64,000 nt of DNA from assembly GCA_944320845.1 (NCBI GenBank), contig CALUJA010000013.1, forward strand, positions 23,146 to 87,145, written 5' to 3'. The translations under genes and the position numbers were made by a program. Each line of letters begins with the position of its first letter. The first letter of the stretch is position 1. This stretch comes from an uncultured Phocaeicola sp. (GTDB lineage: Bacteria; Bacteroidota; Bacteroidia; Bacteroidales; Bacteroidaceae). This document shows positions 56,670 to 63,941 of the stretch, piece after piece. The notes beneath the pieces were generated by a model. The model did not search any database, had not been told where the DNA came from, and saw only the letters and a program-made list of their open reading frames with translations.

Positions 56670-57101
56670 TCAGAAAGGATACATCCGGATAATCCACCGC
56701 CTGAGCGGAATCATCCTTATCCATATCTTGGAAAAAAAGAGCCACCAGAAATCACCCGGCCGAATCCACCGGCCCTTCCGCTTCACCTTGGTAGCGAGAG
56801 CGAATATCTGCTCCCGCCGTATCGGCCCCTCCACTTCGGTCTGCGCATCGCCTATCAGATAATATCCGTTGGCGCGTATCCGGCAGATGCGGTGCATCAC
56901 ATAAGCACCGTCCGTCCGCTGGAAGAAAACCATGTCACCCTTCCGCAACTCGCGGTCGGGCTTGCGGAAACAGATGCTGTCGCGGTGGTGAATCAGAAAA
57001 GGAGACATGCTGCTGCCCGCCACGACGAGGGTCACCTCTTTGCCGGCCTCGGTCAGCTCGCGAAGCATGTCTATGTATAACCGTGTATTGACCGTCTTCA
57101 T
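56670..57101 (-). CDS. S24/S26-family peptidase of the SipW type
   Basis: This 143-aa protein has VVAGSSMSPFL with the likely nucleophile Ser31 in SMxP, then RKGDMVFFQRTDG and VMHRICRI, where His70 replaces the Lys of bacterial leader peptidases. This Ser-His arrangement is that of SipW/ER-type signal peptidases. GYYLIGDAQTEVEGPIRREQ follows. No N-terminal membrane span is seen; a hydrophobic WWLFFSKIWIRMI near the C-terminus may anchor it. It is located between the two rSAM-PqqD modules, so it may remove the leader, a job the ABC transporter lacks a domain for. The cleavage role is inferred. Confidence 0.8.
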   Translation of the reverse strand: MKTVNTRLYIDMLRELTEAGKEVTLVVAGSSMSPFLIHHRDSICFRKPDRELRKGDMVFFQRTDGAYVMHRICRIRANGYYLIGDAQTEVEGPIRREQIFALATKVKRKGRWIRPGDFWWLFFSKIWIRMIPLRRWIIRMYPF

Positions 57102-57105
57102 CCGT

Positions 57106-57393
57106 CTACCACTGCTTCTGCGGATTGTCGGGCACTATCATCTGCGTGTAGAGCAACTGGTTCAGAAATGCGGCCGTATCTGCTGCGGCAGTCTGTTCAT
57201 CCACATCATACTCGTCTAAGATAAGCCGCACCAGGGCCTGAAAGCTTTCCGCCGTCTCGATATGCTCCCAGATAAACGCCCCGACCTCGCTCAGCGTAAT
57301 CATGCCGTTGAAGTCCTGCGTGGTTTCTCCTACCGGCACCAGTACAGTCTCGCCGGCAATGTTGCGCACAATAAAGTCTTTATTCTTTTTCAT
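57106..57393 (-). CDS. PqqD-family peptide chaperone (first copy)
   Basis: This 95-aa protein has FIVRNIAGETVLVPVGETTQ, followed by MITLSEVGAFIWEHIETAES and LILDEYDVDEQTAAADTAAF, the PqqD/RRE pattern. It overlaps the end of the radical SAM gene by 14 bp and is followed 5 bp later by the S24/S26 peptidase. It differs clearly in sequence from the second copy, which suggests each PqqD serves its own enzyme or precursor set. Confidence 0.88.
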   Translation of the reverse strand: MKKNKDFIVRNIAGETVLVPVGETTQDFNGMITLSEVGAFIWEHIETAESFQALVRLILDEYDVDEQTAAADTAAFLNQLLYTQMIVPDNPQKQW

Positions 57394-58486
57394 CCGTCAA
57401 TTTCTTTAATGTTTTCAGTTCGCTTTCCGTAAAGCGGCACAGATAATCCACATTCCCGTAGTGCTGCTTCTCCAGCATGGCCGATGCATAGCACACCTGG
57501 CAAAGGCCGCGCAGCCGGCATCCCCGGCACTCGTCATGCGGCGGAAGCAGCCGGCACATCTTCCCGATTTCTGTCCAGGCATCCGTCACCGGCATACGGT
57601 CGAGATGAACCGCCGGATATTCCATCATCACACAGGGGGTCATCACGCCCTGCCACGTAATCCACGCCGAACTGCTCCCCGCACGGCACGACAACCCTAC
57701 GGGTGAAGAATCCGGTTCCATCCGCTCCAGTTCGTCCAGCAAAGCCGGAACTGTGTCATAAAAGCCTGCTCCTTTCTTGTGCCTCATCGCAAGAGCGTCA
57801 ATCCGCCCGCCGTCGGCCGCTTCCAGCCGCGACTTTCCGATTCCGAAACTGTGACGTATGGCACGCGAGCAGGGGAACATATAGCTGTTTACCACCGACG
57901 GAATGCCGAAACGGTCGCCGATGGCCAATATCTTTTCAAAGTCATCCAGATTTTCTTTCACGATGCTGACATTCAGCTTCGTGTCGATGTCATATTCTTT
58001 CAGCAGCGAAAGCCCGTTCATGCACCGGTCGAACCCCGACGCATGGTGACAAAGCCGCCCGTAAGTCTCGCGACTCGCCCCGTAAAGGGTTACGTTCACC
58101 CGCCGCGGACGGTTTTCGTGGAAAAGCCGGACAGTCTCTTCATCAATGCAAGTGCCGTTGGTATTCAGCGTCAGAATGAACCCCATCCGGCGCAGTTCCC
58201 GATACAGTTCCTTGAAATGAGGATAGAGCAACGGCTCTCCGCCGGTCAGAAGAATGAAGAGCGTGCCCATTTCCTTCAGCTCACCGGCCAGACGGAGCCA
58301 GAAGTCCAAGTCCTTCAGTCCGCCATGTGCCTTCATGTCTGCCTGCTTCATGCTGATAAAGCACATGTCGCACTGCAGATTACAGCAGGGAGTCAGTTCA
58401 AACGAAGCAGTGATGGGGATACGCGCCGCCGTAGCCTTCGCCACCAGACGCTTCTCCACTTTGGTAGCGTCGTCTAAGAGATCCAT
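57380..58486 (-). CDS. Radical SAM/SPASM peptide-modifying enzyme (first copy)
   Basis: This 368-aa enzyme has Cys35-x3-Cys39-x2-Cys42 (CNLQCDMC), LLTGGEPLLYPHFKEL, and a C-terminal SPASM domain (CRAGSSSAWITWQGVMTPCV, CRGCRLRGLCQVCYASAML). One SPASM Cys of the paralogue (SSCW) is Ala here (SSAW), so auxiliary cluster ligation may differ. It overlaps the kinase-like gene by 13 bp. It is the upstream copy of the duplicated rSAM-PqqD module. Confidence 0.92.
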   Translation of the reverse strand: MDLLDDATKVEKRLVAKATAARIPITASFELTPCCNLQCDMCFISMKQADMKAHGGLKDLDFWLRLAGELKEMGTLFILLTGGEPLLYPHFKELYRELRRMGFILTLNTNGTCIDEETVRLFHENRPRRVNVTLYGASRETYGRLCHHASGFDRCMNGLSLLKEYDIDTKLNVSIVKENLDDFEKILAIGDRFGIPSVVNSYMFPCSRAIRHSFGIGKSRLEAADGGRIDALAMRHKKGAGFYDTVPALLDELERMEPDSSPVGLSCRAGSSSAWITWQGVMTPCVMMEYPAVHLDRMPVTDAWTEIGKMCRLLPPHDECRGCRLRGLCQVCYASAMLEKQHYGNVDYLCRFTESELKTLKKLTDEKE

Positions 58487-59343
58487 TTCCGTCCTTTCAG
58501 TTCATTATATAGAGTAAAGACCGCCTCGCGGCTGATGTTGCAGGCATACGTGCCGCAGCCCACCCGCTGCAAGAGGGCTTCTATGAAGTTCATCGCGCTG
58601 TCCGTATAACGGTTGTTCCAATAGTTGACCGTAGTCTGTGCCAGCACCTGCTTGAAGTTGCGTATCGCCTTCTCCTCCACAAACTGGTTGACCATGGCCT
58701 GCTGGAGCAATATGATGCCCGCCACCTCGCGTTTCTCATTCTGGCAGATGCCGCTCGAGCCGCACACCGGCCACCCGTTGGCAAGGATTCTGCCGTCGTC
58801 CTCCCTCGTGAGCAGACACTTGTCACCGTTCAGCACGCGAGCCCTGTCCGGATATTCCGCACACCACAGGCCAGAGTGCGTGGACTTTCCGATACCGCTC
58901 GGCCCGCTGAACAGGATGGCTTTCCCTCCGAAATCCATATAGGCACAGTGCAGGATAAATGCTTCCCGCCGCGCCTCATGGCGTTCGAGCGCCAGCAGGG
59001 AGATGAATATCGTGTCGATGCGCAGATGCTCGCGGTACGCACCGTTGACATACACATTTATTTCTTTTTCGCTGATTTCTTCGTAATAAGCATAACAGAT
59101 GTGAGAATCGGGCATATAGAGCAGACGCGCCTCCAGTCCGCCGGGCTTCCCGAACACCACAATGTCCTTCGCACGGTAAACGACCGGATACGCCCCTACC
59201 GCCGGATTCTCTCCGAAACGGAACGTATATACCAAATCCGCTTCCTGAAAGTCGGAGCAGAAAAGCAAGGTGTTTTCCGGCACCTGCCCGGCCTCCACTC
59301 CGTCGAGCCGTATGTTCAGCTTGCCGATAGTCAGTTTCAGCAT
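58474..59343 (-). CDS. HPr-kinase-like ATP-binding protein
   Basis: This 289-aa protein has a divergent N-terminal half (VVFGKPGGLEARLLYMPDSH) and then the HPr kinase core: LHCAYMDFGGKAILFSGPSG leads into IGKST (Walker A, residues 147-155), VLNGDKCLLTREDDG and GWPVCGSSGIC. The family phosphorylates Ser in HPr; in lasso-peptide clusters homologues (ThcoK, PadeK) phosphorylate the C-terminal Ser of the precursor. No HPr or PTS gene is nearby, and all three candidate precursors here end in Lys-Ser, so a tailoring role is attractive but unproven. Confidence 0.85.
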   Translation of the reverse strand: MLKLTIGKLNIRLDGVEAGQVPENTLLFCSDFQEADLVYTFRFGENPAVGAYPVVYRAKDIVVFGKPGGLEARLLYMPDSHICYAYYEEISEKEINVYVNGAYREHLRIDTIFISLLALERHEARREAFILHCAYMDFGGKAILFSGPSGIGKSTHSGLWCAEYPDRARVLNGDKCLLTREDDGRILANGWPVCGSSGICQNEKREVAGIILLQQAMVNQFVEEKAIRNFKQVLAQTTVNYWNNRYTDSAMNFIEALLQRVGCGTYACNISREAVFTLYNELKGRKWIS

Positions 59344-59370
59344 GAATGTGATAAGTTCTTGATGCGGGCG

Positions 59371-60927
59371 TCAGATATTCAACCAATCGGCATCAAACAG
59401 CATACAATAATATATGAGACCTAAAATCAGTAGAATGACCGCATAAAGCATATTTGCCAGGCACTGCCATACAGATATACTGACATTCAGCTTCATGCCA
59501 TTATACTTAATGTATAGAGAATAGGCCAAAGCCAATTTCCCTTTCTCCAGATTGCTGTTTCTGAAAAACCATCTCTTTTTTATCTTTTTCGGTCTGAACC
59601 TGTTTTTCAGAATCAGTGAACTTGGTATCATATAGATACAAAATCCCAAAAAGGCGAGCAGCATTAAAAAAATGAGGTACTGCTCAAGCTTATATACATC
59701 CCCATCAGCCAGGTTTCCCAAATCAATCTTTTCAACATGAACGAATGTTGTAAGAATCTTCAGGACTGCCACGATAAAAGCCAGGATACCCGTCAATATA
59801 AAGACAACATTACGCTGCGACAATACTGCTGTGACCAACGACTTCTTGGATTGCATCATGTAGTTGACTTCCTTTTCCTGTATGTCAAGAAAATCCTCTG
59901 CCTTTCTGATTTCCACATCCGCTATAAGCTTGTTGTGCTTGAACACATTCACAAACGCTTTCGTATAAAGCAAGATTCCGTTGGCATCTATGGTATAGTC
60001 CTTAAATCCATGACGCTTCAGCTTTACCACCGGTGCAAGAAAAGCCTCCAACTGATGCCTGAATATACGGGTCAAATCCAACTGGGAACCGGCTTTTGCC
60101 GGATGCAGATTGGATGCAGGCAGAAAAGTGTCATGTTCCTGGTTATGATGATAGTTCGAATGAAAAAGATATTTTATATAGTTCATCGCCACCTTGAACA
60201 AACGGTGAACAGGCACGTTGCAGGTATAGTCGTCAGGACTTCCCGGCGCTGCATAAGTCTGCTTATGTTTGTCTTCCGTCACATCTTTCAGCAAAAGAAT
60301 CCCGTCGCGGGTCAAAACCGTATCAAAGCAATAGACCGGATATACATTCTCCTCACTTTTCTCTATTTTCTCAGCAAGCGATTCTATCTTCTCCCATACC
60401 TCAATGATGGAATGCCTGTCTTCCGCCAACTGCTTCATCGGAGCCGCATCCACATCAAAATGGGAATGATACTCCTCCGACTTTCTTGTAATCTCCTGAA
60501 AAAGCTTTATCAGTTCCACCTCATCGGAAGTCAACTTTTTCGGATTTTCCACAAGGATAATCAGATGGCCTAAAAGCATCCCTTGCTTTGACAAATAATT
60601 TGCCAGACTCTTGTCAGTAGTCAGATGATATTTCTCAAGGTATCGGTTGCACCTCTCCGGTTCATTGATTGTTCCGACAAAGATATAACGGAAAGAACGC
60701 AAAATGTCTTCTCCCGCTTTAGAATCATTAACGGTAAGCAGCGAAGTAGCCGCAATATAGTGTTCCGAACGTAAATTCTTATAATTCTTAACCTCTACCG
60801 AATACTTGTCGACATCTCCCAATATCTCATTGGCGTCATTTATCAAGTCAAGCGACAACGAACCTCTAATGGTGGGAACCCATCCGAAACAATCACAGAT
60901 TCCCACTAACGATTGCAATTCACCCAT
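59371..60927 (-). CDS. Unknown membrane protein of the peptide cluster
   Basis: This 518-aa protein has a soluble N-terminal part of about 365 residues, partly helical (KLTSDEVELIKLFQEITRKS), with a His-rich loop HSNYHHNQEHD near residue 260. Membrane spans follow at about 374-396, 415-440 and 484-508, with a basic loop (RFRPKKIKKRW) between. I recognise no family. It lies 28 bp upstream of the kinase-like gene and 3 bp after the small membrane protein, so it is probably part of the system, perhaps as a sensor, immunity or transport component. Confidence 0.75.
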   Translation of the reverse strand: MGELQSLVGICDCFGWVPTIRGSLSLDLINDANEILGDVDKYSVEVKNYKNLRSEHYIAATSLLTVNDSKAGEDILRSFRYIFVGTINEPERCNRYLEKYHLTTDKSLANYLSKQGMLLGHLIILVENPKKLTSDEVELIKLFQEITRKSEEYHSHFDVDAAPMKQLAEDRHSIIEVWEKIESLAEKIEKSEENVYPVYCFDTVLTRDGILLLKDVTEDKHKQTYAAPGSPDDYTCNVPVHRLFKVAMNYIKYLFHSNYHHNQEHDTFLPASNLHPAKAGSQLDLTRIFRHQLEAFLAPVVKLKRHGFKDYTIDANGILLYTKAFVNVFKHNKLIADVEIRKAEDFLDIQEKEVNYMMQSKKSLVTAVLSQRNVVFILTGILAFIVAVLKILTTFVHVEKIDLGNLADGDVYKLEQYLIFLMLLAFLGFCIYMIPSSLILKNRFRPKKIKKRWFFRNSNLEKGKLALAYSLYIKYNGMKLNVSISVWQCLANMLYAVILLILGLIYYCMLFDADWLNI

Positions 60928-60930
60928 AAA

Positions 60931-61140
60931 TCAGAAAGGAAGAATCGTAGACTGGTCAGCTTCCAATTTTCTGTCCTTTTTGTTGTACACAATACCGTGT
61001 CTCTGCTTAGACACATCGTGCTTGTTTTCCTTCTTCGAAATTATGCTATAATTTATAATCCCTTCAATGAGCTTTTTGGCAACAAGCATGGCACATACGC
61101 CCATTATCAAAATTAAAGCAACCATCAGGACTATCTTCAT
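60931..61140 (-). CDS. Small single-span membrane protein
   Basis: This 69-aa protein has one N-terminal membrane helix (VLMVALILIMGVCAMLVAKK), then a basic, polar tail (SKKENKHDVSKQRHGIVYNK). It is separated from the next gene by only 3 bp, which supports its reality despite its size. A possible -7 box TAATTTTG lies on the minus strand at 61333-61326, about 190 bp upstream. Function unknown; it may pair with the 518-aa membrane protein. Confidence 0.6.
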   Translation of the reverse strand: MKIVLMVALILIMGVCAMLVAKKLIEGIINYSIISKKENKHDVSKQRHGIVYNKKDRKLEADQSTILPF

Positions 61141-61940
61141 ATTTCCTGCCTTCAGTTGCAGGCAAAACCATCAGTGCGAAACCATTTCCACCTGCAAACT
61201 TTCAGATTGATACTTAATTAACAGCCTGCGCACTTATAATCTGAATTTATCCAATCATTCAAATCATACAGACTGATTTTTCAGTAGCGTTTGCCTACTT
61301 TTTACTGTAAAAATTCGGCACTTTGCAAAATTAGAGATTTTTATTCACTCAATCCTTATAAACCAATGAAATATTTCCATCGATTCACATGTTTTTCGAC
61401 ATTCAATTGCTCCACCTACAAACAGAAACAGCTTTCTGCAAAAAAGTTTTTTCAAAATCTCCTGACACTCCGTCACTTTTCCGGTTAATCGACTATGAGC
61501 CACCTGGTTATGCGTGTCAGGAAGCGTGACGGGACGGGTAACGGGAAAATTCTCCTGACACGGTTTGCCGACATTCCAAGCAACAGGACAGGCTTTTGCC
61601 ACATCTGTCGTCTCCATCGGAGAAGACAAGCTTGCGGAGAAAGACCGCTGCAACCCCGTCCCCGAAGGGGCGAACCATGCTTAACCGCGGGTGAGCGGAG
61701 CGAACCTGCGGAGAAGGCTGTAACGCTGACAGGGCTTCGAAGATGCCCTACCACCGCAGCATGTCCGGCCGCTGCGAGGCCGTATGGTAGAAGATGCTTG
61801 TGGCCGCAGGCTCGCTATGCATGCCTGCGGCAAAGCATCGTTGGGCAGCTTTGCCGCCCTATGTCCGCCCGCCGTTTCGGCGGCGGGACAACGGACATTT
61901 GCTTGTTTCTTTATTTCTTTTTGGTCTTGACGAAACTTGG
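61141..61940. other. Gap with a GC-rich, palindrome-rich element
   Basis: The part next to the small membrane gene is AT-rich. From about 61500 to 61900 the sequence is GC-rich and dense in inverted repeats: CCCCGAAGGGG (61660-61670), GCCGCAGGC/GCCTGCGGC (61803-61811 with 61823-61831), and a long stem (61861-61874 with 61881-61898) followed on the plus strand by a T-rich stretch. No convincing protein gene is visible. The composition is foreign to both sides, so it may be a mobile intergenic repeat or a structured RNA. Confidence 0.5.
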
Positions 61941-62333
61941 TCAGGATTTGGCTGTTTCCCAAGAACTCTGGTCAAGGTTAGTGGTACAGTGCACATTATC
62001 GTTATTTTTTCCCTTCCAAATTATAACTTTTTTAGGAAAAGGGAGCAAATATCCCGTCAAATATCCTTCTACAAATTCATCAGTCTTGGAGGCTTCATGC
62101 GTCTCGCTACATGGATGATAAAAACCTAAATCTGTATCTGAATGCGAACCTGACTGTTGCAATCCTTCTTCATCGTTAGTTTCTTGCCAAACATGACCAC
62201 CTGAGCCCAATATATATCCGGCATCACACTTAAACTTATAGACAGTTCCACTATCCCCGCACGCGGCTACATAAGTGTTAGGTACAAATGTTTCGCTTTC
62301 CATCGCAGGCTTCACATACGCTTTCTTTTCCAT
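61941..62333 (-). CDS. Candidate modified-peptide precursor 1
   Basis: This 130-aa protein shares with the two at 62462 and 63317 the N-terminus AYVKPxMESExFVPNTYVAA, ending at Cys25. Other aligned positions are Cys36 (FKCDAG), Cys75-x3-His79 (CSETHE), VIIWKG, His115-Cys116-Thr-Thr, and the C-terminus WETAKS. There are no other Cys. The N-terminal part is charged and lacks a hydrophobic stretch, so it resembles a RiPP leader rather than a Sec signal. The middle is variable between copies. The alternative is a small Cys/His metal-binding protein. It is the copy nearest the modification genes, about 800 bp upstream of them. Confidence 0.75.
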   Translation of the reverse strand: MEKKAYVKPAMESETFVPNTYVAACGDSGTVYKFKCDAGYILGSGGHVWQETNDEEGLQQSGSHSDTDLGFYHPCSETHEASKTDEFVEGYLTGYLLPFPKKVIIWKGKNNDNVHCTTNLDQSSWETAKS

Positions 62334-62423
62334 ATTGCTTCATCTTTTCAGCCAGCACGCTAACGGAACAAGAACGCTGTACGCTTTTTGCCTCTATCTG
62401 TTTCGTCTGAATTTTGATAATGT

Positions 62424-62450
62424 CGGCTCCGCTTGCGCGAAGTGGAGCCG
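62424..62450. other. Hairpin between precursor genes
   Basis: CGGCTCCGCTT (62424-62434) pairs with AAGTGGAGCCG (62440-62450), with one G-T pair and a GCGCG loop. No T-run follows on the minus strand, so it may be a processing or attenuation element between precursors 2 and 1 and not a full terminator. Confidence 0.45.
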
Positions 62451-62461
62451 ATTTAGTTTGG

Positions 62462-62887
62462 TTATGACTTTGCAATTTCCCAATCTTCAGGATGTAATTG
62501 AGTTGTACAGTGAGTATTTGTATCATGGTCAGTCCAAATAAGTACAGGAATCACCTCATCATCCCCCAAAAAATGGTCTACGACAACATAACCATTCAAG
62601 AAGTTTTCATTTCCTCTTACTTCATGCACTGTATTACAAGCATGGTAATAGCTTGTTCTATGTCTATCAGCCGGTGTATAATCTCCCCACCACCAAGAGC
62701 CACTACTATCTTGCTGTAAACCAGGAATCCCATTCGTTTCTTCCCACACTTCACTATAATCATTTGAAGGCCCCGCATCACACTTAAACCAATAAGTAGT
62801 ACCACTTTCGCAGGCGGCTACATAGGTATTGGGCACAAACATTTCACTTTCCATGCTTGGTTTCACATACGCTTTCTTCTTTTCCAT
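62462..62887 (-). CDS. Candidate modified-peptide precursor 2
   Basis: This 141-aa homologue of precursor 1 has the same leader-like start through Cys26. It also has Cys36 (FKCDAG), Cys84-x3-His88 (CNTVHE), His126-Cys127-Thr-Thr and the terminal WEIAKS. Compared with the others it has a longer aromatic, Gly/Ser/Trp-rich middle (residues 60-80) and lacks the Gly-Asp-Ser after the first Cys (CESGT). Its ATG follows GGATAAT. The hypervariable middle between fixed Cys positions is what one expects if the core diversifies. Confidence 0.75.
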   Translation of the reverse strand: MEKKKAYVKPSMESEMFVPNTYVAACESGTTYWFKCDAGPSNDYSEVWEETNGIPGLQQDSSGSWWWGDYTPADRHRTSYYHACNTVHEVRGNENFLNGYVVVDHFLGDDEVIPVLIWTDHDTNTHCTTQLHPEDWEIAKS

Positions 62888-63316
62888 ATTATCCTAAATA
62901 ATGTATTCGGTACGCTCGCTTTATGAGAGCCGTCGGCCCCGGTCTGCGTTGACGGACTGAGACAATTATTCAGAACAAGGCATTTCCTTTACGACCGCGA
63001 GAGAATTCGGGCAGAACTCCGCGGTTTATCAAACTGAAATAACTTTTAGAGAGGCATTACAGATACATCGGTCGGCGACGACCTGCCGCAACCTCAAGAA
63101 AAAGAAGAACTTCGGGAGAAAAGTTCTGCCCGGACTTGGCTCGCGCCTTCTCCGGAGCAGAACTTACGCTTTATCAAAATTCTGCGTCAATAAAGACTCA
63201 AACGTAAAGTTCTTATAAAATTAACGTACTGAACGGTTAATAATTAAAAGTTGATTTCTCGTCTTTATCTTTACTGACTGTGTGAAACTCTATCTGTTGG
63301 TTGGAATGTTAGGATA
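62888..63316. other. Long leader region upstream of precursor 2 with repeats
   Basis: This 429-bp gap has no gene. CGGGCAGAACT (63008-63018) is exactly inverted at 63122-63132. Two related direct stretches, GCAGAACTCCGCGGTTTATC (from 63011) and GCAGAACTTACGCTTTATC (from 63157), both run into TTTATCAAA. A -7-like TACGTTTG lies on the minus strand (63206-63199) about 310 bp before the start codon of precursor 2, implying a long untranslated leader if it is used. Confidence 0.4.
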
Positions 63317-63706
63317 CTATGATTTAGATGTCTCCCATTTATCCATATCCACATGAGTGGTACAGTGAACATTGTTGCCATCTGGGCCTCTCCAAATTAT
63401 AACATCTTGTCGAGGTCCGACAGGCACGCCCAACACATTTTTCCTAAGATACCCTTCGATAAAGTCATCGTAAACACTTGCTTGATGTGTAGCTCCACAT
63501 TTGGAATATCCCCCCAAATTTACATCATCATCCGTCTCAGGAATTTCATCTGCTCCATTCGTATATACAGTGGACCCTGTTAATCCTGTCCAGCCTGCAT
63601 CACAAACGAATGTATATGTAGCACCACTATCACCGCAAGCGGCTACATAAGTATTAGGTACGAACGCTTCACTTTCCATGCTCGGCTTTACATACGCTTT
63701 TTTCAT
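63317..63706 (-). CDS. Candidate modified-peptide precursor 3
   Basis: This 129-aa homologue of precursors 1 and 2 has the leader-like segment ending YVAAC (Cys24), Cys35 (VCDAG), Cys70-x3-His74 (CGATHQ), His114-Cys115-Thr-Thr and the terminal WETSKS. It also has the VIIWRG/NNVHC block of precursor 1. AGGAGA lies about 10 bp before the ATG, a better ribosome site than most genes here, suggesting strong expression. It is the first gene seen in this direction; the 294 bp upstream to the window end carry an inverted repeat but no gene. Confidence 0.75.
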   Translation of the reverse strand: MKKAYVKPSMESEAFVPNTYVAACGDSGATYTFVCDAGWTGLTGSTVYTNGADEIPETDDDVNLGGYSKCGATHQASVYDDFIEGYLRKNVLGVPVGPRQDVIIWRGPDGNNVHCTTHVDMDKWETSKS

Positions 63707-63792
63707 GTTCTGTATCTCCTTTTGAAAGTCTGTCTAAACCCGAAAGGAGAATTTACAGCCGCCACTCTGCCGCATCGGTGGGTCAGCATATA

Positions 63793-63941
63793 AAGTTCGC
63801 GGAGAACTTATATCCGCTGCCTGACGCAATCGAGTTGGCTGGCAGACGCTTAGGTCTGCACATGCTTACGCATAGATAAAGCGCTGAGAATGTAATAGAG
63901 TTTCTTTGTCAGTAAAGAAAGCCTAAGTTCTCCGCGAACTT
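63793..63941. repeat. Exact 18-bp inverted repeat pair upstream of precursor 3
   Basis: AAGTTCGCGGAGAACTTA (63793-63810) is repeated in inverted orientation at 63924-63941, flanking 113 bp. Each arm is itself nearly palindromic (AAGTTC/GAACTT around GCGGA). The pair lies 90-235 bp before the precursor 3 start codon. The layout resembles an invertible segment, but no promoter box is evident between the arms and no invertase is in the window. Two separate regulator sites or hairpins are alternatives. Confidence 0.5.

Noticed and set aside
58474-59343. True HPr kinase/phosphorylase of carbon catabolite control
   Set aside because: The N-terminal half differs, no HPr or PTS genes are nearby, and the gene overlaps a radical SAM enzyme gene.
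61495-62118. Plus-strand 207-residue frame across the GC-rich element and precursor 1
   Set aside because: It is antisense to precursor 1 and spans several strong palindromes.
52394-63706. Lasso-peptide cluster
   Set aside because: A kinase and nucleotidyltransferase resemble lasso tailoring genes, but there is no asparagine-synthetase-like cyclase and no transglutaminase-like protease in the window.
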